From assembly GCA_021018995.1 (NCBI GenBank), contig CM037590.1:102921097-102985096 (forward strand): a stretch of 64,000 bases of DNA, written 5' to 3'. The notes under the pieces are model-generated. The model made no database searches. It was not told where the DNA came from and saw only the letters and a program-made list of their open reading frames with translations. Below are positions 56,641-64,000 of this stretch, one piece after another (the first letter of the stretch is position 1; each line of letters begins with the position of its first letter). The translations under genes were made by a program, and so were the position numbers. This DNA is from Chloranthus sessilifolius (taxonomy: Eukaryota; Streptophyta; Magnoliopsida; Chloranthales; Chloranthaceae).

Positions 56641-57085
56641 CACTAGGCCCATAAAAGAATATTTTGGTGCTATCTTCTGTCATGAGAGCTTAAGCCTTCT
56701 TCTCAACCATACTCTAAATATTTTTCAGGTCTTCAGCAACATTATCCCAATCCAGCAGATTGGATAATTCTTCTTTCACAAGGCCATCTAGTACATCTAT
56801 TGCACATCAGTCCTCAATGTCCATCTGAGACTGCCTAGCAGCATTGTACACATTTAATTGGGCCTTCACATTTTTGAAGGTCACCTCCATCACCCCTGAC
56901 CTACATTTAATGCAAGCATTGACAGTGGCTAAGAATCACCTATCAAGGATGACAGGAATTGGAGTTTTACTTTTGTAAGGGTCCATGTCCAAAACTAGGA
57001 AATCAGCAGGATAGTAGAACTTGTCCACCCCTACCAAAACATCCTCTACCACACCCACGGGTCTCCTCTAAGACTTATCAACAAG

Positions 57086-57352
57086 CTAGAGCACAACTGA
57101 TATGGATTTTAGCTCCCCCAAACTCAGCTCCTCATACACAGAATATGGGAGCAGGTTCACACTGGCCCCTAAGTCCAAGAGGGCTCTACCAATGGTGTGG
57201 TTTCCAATTATGTAGGGAATAGTAGGTACCCTTGGGTCCTGTAATTTTTCAGGTATGGTAATGGACAGAACCGATTCAACATGTTCAATAGCAAAAATCT
57301 TTTTGGACAGCTGCACCCTTGCTTTTCTCTTTTGTGTGCAGAGGTCTTTCAA
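57086..57352 (-). pseudogene. Athila-2 protease (fossil)
   Basis: GNHTIGRALLDLGASVNLLP contains the D-L-G-A-S active-site form usual in Athila proteases. Between gag and RT, as expected. Confidence 0.85.
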
Positions 57353-57583
57353 GAATTTGGCATATGCAAGGACCTATTTTATAGCATCAAGCAAGGGCAA
57401 ATTAATCTTGACCTGCTTGAAGGTCTCCATCATTTCCTCCATCAGAGCATTTCCCTTATCAAAAGGAGATGGACCAGCAAGTGCATGAGGAAATGACAGT
57501 TGTGGGACTGCTGGTGCCACAGCTGCATGCCTAGTAACATCATGGTCAAATTTTTGCTTTTTTCTCTTTTGTTCATTTATTAT

Positions 57584-59225
57584 TTATTGTTGGGGCTCAA
57601 CATCAGCCCTTTTATTTTGCCCTTGCTGCTCCACAGCTGGGGATGAATTCATTGGTTCTTCAACACTCACATTTCTTTCATTTTCACTCTTCATGACCTC
57701 CTCATTTGCCTTGCCCACTAAATTGTCAACCACCCTGCCACTCCTTAGGGTAGTGATTGCATTAACCTTCTTATGAGTAGAGGAGCCTTCTCCAATCATA
57801 TACTACCCTTTAGGATTGGCCAATGGTTGACTAGACAACCTACCCTCCTCTCTCTTATTTAAAGTATTACATATTTGACTCAGCTGGTCCTCTAATTTTT
57901 TAATGTTTTGCCCATGAGAGTTCATAGTTTGGGCCAAGTTTCCCAGATTTTGCATTGATACTAGCATGCTCTTCAAAGGAAGAGGATTTGGGCTGTTGTG
58001 GGGGCAAGACCAACTGATTGGGTTGTGGGCCAGGCAACTGAAAATTATACCTTGGTGCATATCCTTGGTTGAACTGATGCTGAGGTCTGTATGGAACTGC
58101 CAACTACTGCTGCTGGGGCTGTTGGTATGTGTCTTATCTCCACCTTGGATTTGGGTGGTTTCTCCATGTGTACCCAGCAGGTTGCTGCCCATATGCTTGG
58201 GCAGCATTGGCATGCTCCATAACCAAGTCAGAGAATTGGTTGGCTGATGGACATTGTTGAAGTGAATATGTGGGAGTTTGGCATATCAGACATGCCTCTT
58301 CTACTTATTCAACCATCCTAAGCTGCATCACATTCATTAATTTATCAAACTTTAACAATGTCCACAATCCTTTCCGATTCACTCTGTACCTTAACCTCAT
58401 ACATTCCACCTCTAGGGTGGATTCTTTCACAAACTTAGCTGGGTTTTGGCTGTCATTGCAAAACAGTGACTCCGGCTGCATGAAATTCTCACCAATAATG
58501 TCAAACAACTCCCATGCCTCATCAGCTGTCTTGTGGAGGTAACTACCTCCACATGAGGCATCCACCATGTCCTTACTTTTGGGATTAATTCTTTGGTAAA
58601 AGACTTGCACAAGTTGCCACTGTGGAATTTGGTGTTGAGGGCATTGTTTTAACATTTATTGAAACTTCTCCCATACCTCATAAAAATCTTCAATTGAGGA
58701 TTGAGTAAATGACAATATGTTTGTTCTCATCTGACTAGTTTTATTCATGGGAAAGAATTTTACCACAAATTGGCTTTGGAGGTCACTCCATGTCTGGATC
58801 CTATTGGCTGGGAGCTTTGAGAGTCAGGTGCTGCCTTTGTCCTTTAGGGAAAAAGGGAAAAGCTTAAGTTTGGTGGCTTCAGGTCTCAATCCAGCTATGT
58901 TAAATGTGGTGCAAAGTGCCAAGAATTGATCAATGTGCTTATAAGGATCTTCCTTACTGAGCTCATGAAAAGATGGCAGCATGTTAATGGTGGAGGACTT
59001 GATTTCATAATTTTCCTCAACTGAAGGGAATTGTATGAAAAAAGGAGATGTGTAATCCCCAGGTGCATTATATTCCTTCAGAGTTCTTTGCCTCTTAACC
59101 ATTACAGCTGGCTCAGTTTCAACAGTAGGGGCTGGTGTGATATTTCTCAGTCTAAGGACCCTTTCAACCTCAGGATTTAGAGGTTTCAACTTAGGATTAA
59201 GGGACCTTCTACCAAGCATACACAC
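57584..59225 (-). pseudogene. Athila-2 gag (fossil)
   Basis: N-terminal part has TLKEYNAPGDYTSPFFIQF and INMLPSFHELSKEDPYKH, then LKLFPFSLKDKGS, the Athila capsid pattern. The middle has WELFDIIGENF; the Gln-rich region contains YAPRYNFQLPG; the C-terminus carries VNAITTLRSGRVVDN, the conserved T-L-R-S-G motif. A few breaks. Confidence 0.9.
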
Positions 59226-59540
59226 ACATAATCAGCAAGTAAAGAAAATACTCAGCACACAAAAAATTGGCAAACAAAATTTATAATTAAACAGATCTAC
59301 AACTAAACTAATGACAGGGAATTCAACATAAATGGACTGAGTTTAAGGGCAAAGGAAGTGCAAACAAAGCTAGCTAAACTCCAGCTACAACTCTAGCTTT
59401 TCCCTGCTGCTACTGCCCAATTTTGTAAAAATTCTATAAAAATTAATAGTACTTTTTATTCTATTTAAGGCACAGCTACAAAGAATTTTCTAAACTAAAA
59501 TATAATACAACTTAGGTCTACTAAAATGATCAATATCCTC

Positions 59541-59557
59541 GGCAGCGGCGCTGAAAA
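59541..59557 (-). promoter_or_regulatory. Athila-2 primer binding site
   Basis: The minus strand reads TTCAGCGCCGCTGCCGA, near the Athila tRNA-Asp site TGGCGCCGCTGCCGGGG, just inside the 5' LTR end at 59560. Confidence 0.82.
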
Positions 59558-59559
59558 CT

Positions 59560-59903
59560 TGTTGGTTACCTTAGGTGCTGTCTTGTTATTGGTGAGAAAA
59601 CAGTGGTGAATAAAAATAAATCAAAAGTGAAGAGATGAAAATTGGTTAAAACAACAAGTCTGAAATAAACAGCCTACAAGATACAGGGCTATTGTAGTAA
59701 GTAAGAGTTTGTCCCACAGAGAAATTGATCTAGAACTCAAAATGGGTTATGTTAGTAAGCCTCCAGATTTGGCTGTAGATCTGACAATCCTAGAGAAAGG
59801 GAGTTGGGTGTCACAACTACACTCAATTAACATTAAAAGAAGGAAAATAAAGTGCAGTCCTATCCTAAAGAAAGAGTTATGAACAAGGTGGTAATGGCGT
59901 GTG
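59560..59903 (-). repeat. Athila-2 5' LTR remnant
   Basis: Matches 42924-43275 of the 3' LTR. It ends where the Tat-2 LTR begins; the rest must lie beyond the right edge, on the far side of Tat-2. Confidence 0.92.
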
Positions 59904-60613
59904 TGCGACCGTGGTTTCTCGCGACCCCGCCGCGGCGATGCGCTCGCCTATTAATGAAAATGTAGAGTCGCCACCCGGAGCTTTTGGTGACTCGGGAAAC
60001 CTTCAAATCGATATTTTGAGCACCGAAGTGCTAAATATGACTCTGATTTATCGGTCTTTGCCAAAGGCTCTAGGGTAGGGGCTTCGGTTATCGATCGGGA
60101 AGGGTTTAGGCACCCGATCGACCCGCACGTAGCGGTCTCTATCTATGGCCAAAATAAAAATAAAAAGGGCGGAGCTTCCCCTTGCCCGAAGGCAATACGG
60201 TCCTATCAAGCTTTGAGCCAAAACGAAATTTCGGCGGCATAACGGCTTGAATCCTTGGACGGTGGAGACACCAAGAAGGTAGAGGAAGAGAGGGGTGAGC
60301 CGGAGCTCACGGGCCCTTGTTGCACCATGGAAGATCTTCGCTTTGGCGTGCTTTCGATGGCTTGAATGGTATGGAAATGGACTCTAATACAAAGATTTGG
60401 TAGATAGGGAGTGTAGAGTGAAGCTAGGGACTAGATTTTGGCTAAAAGAAGGTGATCTCATGGTTGAAATGGAATGGAATAGGTGATCTAAGCTTGTTGG
60501 AATTTTGGAAAATAAATGGCATTTTCTCTCACTAGGACTTTCTCTCTCTTAAGCTCTCTAATCAACCAAATTTCCAACCAAAACTTCAACCCCTTGGGAA
60601 GAAGGGGACCTCT

Positions 60614-60623
60614 CTATTTATAG
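60614..60623 (-). promoter_or_regulatory. TATA box of Tat-2 LTR
   Basis: CTATAAATAG on the minus strand, in the same place as in Tat-1. Confidence 0.78.
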
Positions 60624-60900
60624 AGAAGGGATGGGTTAGGGGATTACTTAAGGGCTAATTGGTTTAGCAATTAGGTAATCCCCCATCTAAGGTTTTTTGG
60701 GTTTTCAAGGTCCTAGGGTTTTGGGAAACTGGTTTCAATGGCGGATGATGGGGTGAGACCATGGGTGACTTAAGGGTTGCCAATAAGCTCAAAGGGGGTG
60801 CAACCAACCTTAAGACACCCACCTCAACCAAGGGGATGGTCAAAGGGTCAAACTAGATGGAGGAAATTCGAGCTACTGATGATGATTCGAGCTAAGTCAA

Positions 60901-61093
60901 GGGCGATATATTATATACGCCATTTAGGAAACGAACTTCATCAAAAATAGAGCCTTGGGAAGATGAATGGTGGCCCCACCTATCTTGGGCGAGATATATT
61001 ATATCGCCCAAATTTCTCCCAAAATAGGCAGGTATATAATATATACCGACTAATCTGGGCTAAATTAATTTGGGCGTATGTAATATCCACGCC
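60901..61093. repeat. Tat-2 LTR GGGCGATATA inverted-repeat array
   Basis: Four copies at 60901-60921, 60987-61009, 61031-61047 and 61072-61093. GGGCGA opposite TCGCCC encloses an AT core; 61031-61047 has perfect GGTATATA arms around one base. The last copy is followed by AGAGCAAAAT, as in the Tat-1 leader copy. Confidence 0.9.
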
Positions 61094-61481
61094 AGAGCAA
61101 AATTTTTATGATTTTATATGAAACGTCAATCGGCCATAACTTCTGAACCGTAGCTCCAAATTGGGTAATCTTTGGCTTGTTGGAAAGCTGGAGAAGTCCT
61201 CTTTCCAATGATATATGGCCCATCCTTGGTAGTGGTCCGTATAAAATTATGTAGCTTTCATCCCATCAACTACTCAGAAGGGTTTTAGTTAGGTCTGGGA
61301 AGGGATTCTAGGGTTTAGGGGTGACTTCTAAGGATTGGGGGAATGGCTCTAAAGGGTTCAGGATGTTTCCTAAAGGTCTGGGTGAATTCCTAAGGGTTCA
61401 GGGGTGCCATCGGAAGCACAGGGGTACATCTCTCCCAAAGTACAGATTGATTGAGCCTTGGACCGAATTTGGGTGTCTACA

Positions 61482-61500
61482 GATGCCCCTCTTTGGTATT
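61482..61500 (-). promoter_or_regulatory. Tat-2 polypurine tract
   Basis: Minus strand AATACCAAAGAGGGGCATC directly before the LTR start TGTAGACACC. Confidence 0.85.
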
Positions 61501-63346
61501 CGATCACTAATGATCGGATGCCAAAGACAAGGGACATCCGAAGAGGACCAAGGCACGTTTGATGGGTCTGCCTGGTTCAACTCAATTTTCAAACATCCAT
61601 GGTGATGGGGAGTGTACGTAAGCCCTCTCATTTCGGGATATCGTCCGTACCTCAAGGCTAACATTCCCCAAGTGCATTGCGACATTACTGGGCATAACTG
61701 TGATGATCACAAAAAGTGTAAGCCCGCTAGCTGGGATATCGTCCACTTCCTAAGGGAAATTATAGATTTGTGATGCTGAGTATTAATCTAAACCAGACAG
61801 CTCCATGCAACGGGATGGTCGATCTATGCTTCGAAATCGATGCGAAGCACACAAAGCGAAGGCCTTCAAACTGTGTCCAATCCTATGGAATATTGGCACC
61901 TCCATTGGATTGGCCACGGGTGCCCTTACCTAGGTAAGGCTCAAAGTTTCTGGGTGAACCCATCAACCTCGAGGTTGCTTTAGCATGATTTACCCGAGTG
62001 GAGCGAATATTGATGTCGCAACACCTCTTGGGAATGCATGCCCATTTTCCGAGTAAAAATTTTGTGTCATTTTCTGAATTTTCTTTTACTTTGAGGCCTC
62101 TAAGCAAAGCTCAAGGACCTCTGGCAATTTTATTTTTGCACAACTTCTTAAAGTGGATCAAATGTCAATTGATACGCTTTAAGAATGCGTGCGCTCTGCC
62201 AGGGATAGGCGCACCTTGGGGATGTGCCCGTTCTGGTGGCGAGGTGCTCCTGATTCATATGAACCGGAATGCCCTAACTTAAGACAAAGCTAAAAAGATC
62301 AGGCTAGAACCAAACATCCATCGAAAGAGATGGTTAATTCTAGCCTCCATCCCTAATGGAATCACATCTTACTAACTATGCACAGACAGACACCCATCAG
62401 GGGCGATAAGCAGCAAATAGGCGCGAATGGAAGCCTTGACCCTAAGGTATAATTTACGAGGACAAACGACCGTCCTGCGGATACCCAGACGCAAGTGCGT
62501 ACATTCAACAGGGACACCGTGACTATACAGGTTTTAAGCCTGCGCAAAAGGAAATAAAAGGGAATGAGCCCTTTGGTCTGTATGTTTGCACATAGTTTGG
62601 TTGGTTGTAATTTCATTTTTGACGGGTCAGTTTCAACTGACAATAGACTTTTCGAATGGTTTGAAGTCGGGGGCACTCCTGGTCAACAGAGATCCGAAGG
62701 TGGATGACCAGAGCGAATGCTTGGAAGGCGGGGTCAACCTACTCAGGATTTTTACTAAGCAGCAACAGGTTGTTATTTCTTCTCCCCCTCTTTTTTTGTT
62801 GTTATTTTTTTTCATGTCAGGTTGAGACTCTGGGCATGCTCAAACTGCCTTTATTTCTGCACGTATCCTTAGGCGAATCATCCTGCCATGTTGATCTACT
62901 TTAGGGACATGTGCATTCTGGTGATGGGTCCTTGGTTTGCCTGTCGGATCGGGCTTCGACTCCTACTGGGGAAAACCTGGGCTAGGTGTATGTTCCCGGG
63001 AGTGACCGGTGATGGATGAGTTTATTTGCCTGTCGGATCAAGTCTCGACTCCTGGGGGACGTGGTCTTGGTCTTTAAACAAATTAGACCCAAGCACCTTA
63101 GGAAAGTGGGTTCCTAATGATCGGGGATAAGCATGACCAGTATTTTGCTTGCTGGATCAGGCGCGGTGTCCCTGTAGAAACGAGGTTCGAGAGCTTTCGG
63201 GTGAACCCGATCGTTCCGACTTGATTTAACACGGCTCTCGGAGTGGGGCAAACAGGCGTTGCGATGCTCTTTTGAGAATCAGCGTTGTATTTTTTATTTT
63301 TCTTTCTCTTTTTTTTTTGATTTTATGGGCACATTAGGTGGGCGCC
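61501..63346 (-). other. Tat-2 3' noncoding region
   Basis: No convincing gene. It holds a twofold repeat with GGGATATCGTCC (near 61637 and 61734) and a threefold repeat TTTGCCTGTCGGATC near 62936, 63024 and 63143. It corresponds in place to 1606-2999 of Tat-1 but shares little visible sequence. Confidence 0.6.
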
Positions 63347-64000
63347 TGTTGAGAACTGGAAAATATCATTTTTCACCCTTCAACCTGAGTCTTGATAGAC
63401 CTTTGAGAGAACTAAATAAGTGTTTTAAGTGCTTGTGTTTTAGCTAACAATAAAGAGAGGCTTAACCATAAAAGCAGCTTAAAAGTGCCAAAAAGATGAT
63501 AATCCATGACGATCCAAAGGAAGAAAGAGAAGGGACAACCTCACCAGCTGTTAAAAGGTCTGAACTGAAGAGGCAAAGACCTGGTCTCAACCCAGAAAAG
63601 AAGTATAGAGCAATTCGAATAGAAAAATGCACGACAGAGTACTTTTCGCAAAGAACCTGAACTCTGCGAAAAGAACTAAAAACTCTAGGCTTAGCTTTCG
63701 AAGAGCACCTGAACTCTTCGAAGAGATGATTGACCTTTTCGAAAAGAAGAGAACTCCATTCGAACAGAACTAGAACATTGTGAAAAGAGCTTCAGGAGTT
63801 ACAACACCTTACGAAAAGTCCCCTAAACTATGCGAAAAGGTATTCTGGAGATTCCCAACTTTTGCAAGGGCAATTCAGTAATCTTTTTCACACGTCCCAA
63901 TGCATTCAAAAACCTAGGGACATTCCAGAGGATTCTAAGCATGAAGCGAAGGCATATTCCACCCCATGTGAGCACCCAGAGATGAAATAACTTGGCGGGA
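63347..64000 (+). repeat. Plus-strand Athila LTR, cut by window end
   Basis: Starts TGTTGAGAACTGG; matches the solo LTR 50403-52243 in inverse orientation, including the TTCGCA/TTCGAA array (63615-63840). Left flank GCGCC is the expected target duplication. It may be a solo LTR or the start of a full element. Confidence 0.85.

Larger units (their letters stand above)
42924..59903 (-). mobile_element. Athila-2: Athila element with gag, pol and extra ORF, broken
   Basis: Minus strand: 5' LTR remnant 59560-59903, PBS 59541-59557, gag, protease, RT, RNase H, integrase to 54041, a motif-bearing spacer, an extra ORF, a 3' noncoding zone, PPT and 3' LTR 42924-45628. It is interrupted by a solo LTR (50403-52243) and its 5' LTR by Tat-2. 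LTR stretches that can be compared differ at about one base in fourteen by eye. There are roughly ten to fifteen breaks in the coding parts. Confidence 0.92.
59904..61481 (-). repeat. Tat-2 3' LTR
   Basis: 1578 bp, minus-strand start TGTAGACACCC and end GGTCGCA. TATA box at 60614-60623, motif array at 60901-61093. Left flank GTGTG is the expected target duplication; its partner is outside the window. Confidence 0.9.
59904..63346 (-). mobile_element. Tat-2: 3' end of a second Tat element
   Basis: Minus strand. 3' LTR 59904-61481, PPT just inside (61482-61500), then about 1.85 kb of 3' noncoding DNA up to an inserted Athila LTR. No coding part of Tat-2 is in the window. The LTR is homologous to that of Tat-1, but the motif array differs completely. 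Confidence 0.88.

Overview
The window is repeat-dense DNA from a large-genome flowering plant, probably a dicot-type lineage (inferred from the retroelement families; no species marker is visible). I see no intact host gene. Nearly all 64 kb is nested LTR retrotransposon fossils of the Ty3/gypsy Tat and Athila groups, plus a Ty1/copia piece and one decayed FAR1/FHY3-type (Mutator transposase-derived) gene. All retroelement reading frames are broken.

Layout. 1-14518: a Tat element on the minus strand (Tat-1), its 3' LTR beyond the left edge; it carries an antisense extra ORF, integrase, two RNase H domains, reverse transcriptase, protease, gag with an octapeptide minisatellite, leader, PBS and 5' LTR. 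It sits inside the 3' LTR of a minus-strand, gag-only Athila-type element (Athila-1, 14519-25835), which also holds a 5'-truncated plus-strand Athila fragment (Athila-3, about 18131-22246). 25836-26516: a plus-strand Athila-type 3' remnant. 26517-41450: a region rich in GAAGCG-type inverted repeats, containing a roughly 300-bp tandem array, a small plus-strand ORF and the FAR1-like pseudogene. A complete-looking gag-only element (26792-34865, target duplication ATGGT) is inserted in the tandem array and a solo Tat LTR (37753-38990) in the pseudogene. 41651-42923: copia LTR and gag, then LTR-like ends. 42924-59903: a large minus-strand Athila element (Athila-2) with gag, pol and an extra ORF, interrupted by a solo Athila LTR (50403-52243, duplication GTCTA). 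59904-63346: the 3' LTR and 3' noncoding part of a second Tat element (Tat-2), inserted in the Athila-2 5' LTR. 63347-64000: the start of a plus-strand Athila LTR.

The most interesting signal runs across families. Each LTR family carries its own array of short inverted-repeat motifs, with a different sequence in each family, mostly within about 0.2-0.6 kb upstream of the LTR TATA box. In five elements the same motif recurs in internal noncoding DNA. In the gag-only elements it lies upstream of a second TATA box about 70 bases before a small ORF. Tat-1 and Tat-2 LTRs align on both sides of the array while the motif itself has been replaced. This resembles the family-specific motif arrays recognised by the VANC anti-silencing proteins of Arabidopsis VANDAL elements. 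The parallel is inference, but the arrays themselves can be read in the sequence.

The three gag-bearing Athila-type elements also share a conserved 3' noncoding layout: a first purine tract about 1.7-1.9 kb before the 3' LTR, a purine-rich stretch, a conserved block of about 150 bases, then the true PPT. This would fit gag-only elements being mobilised by pol-bearing relatives.
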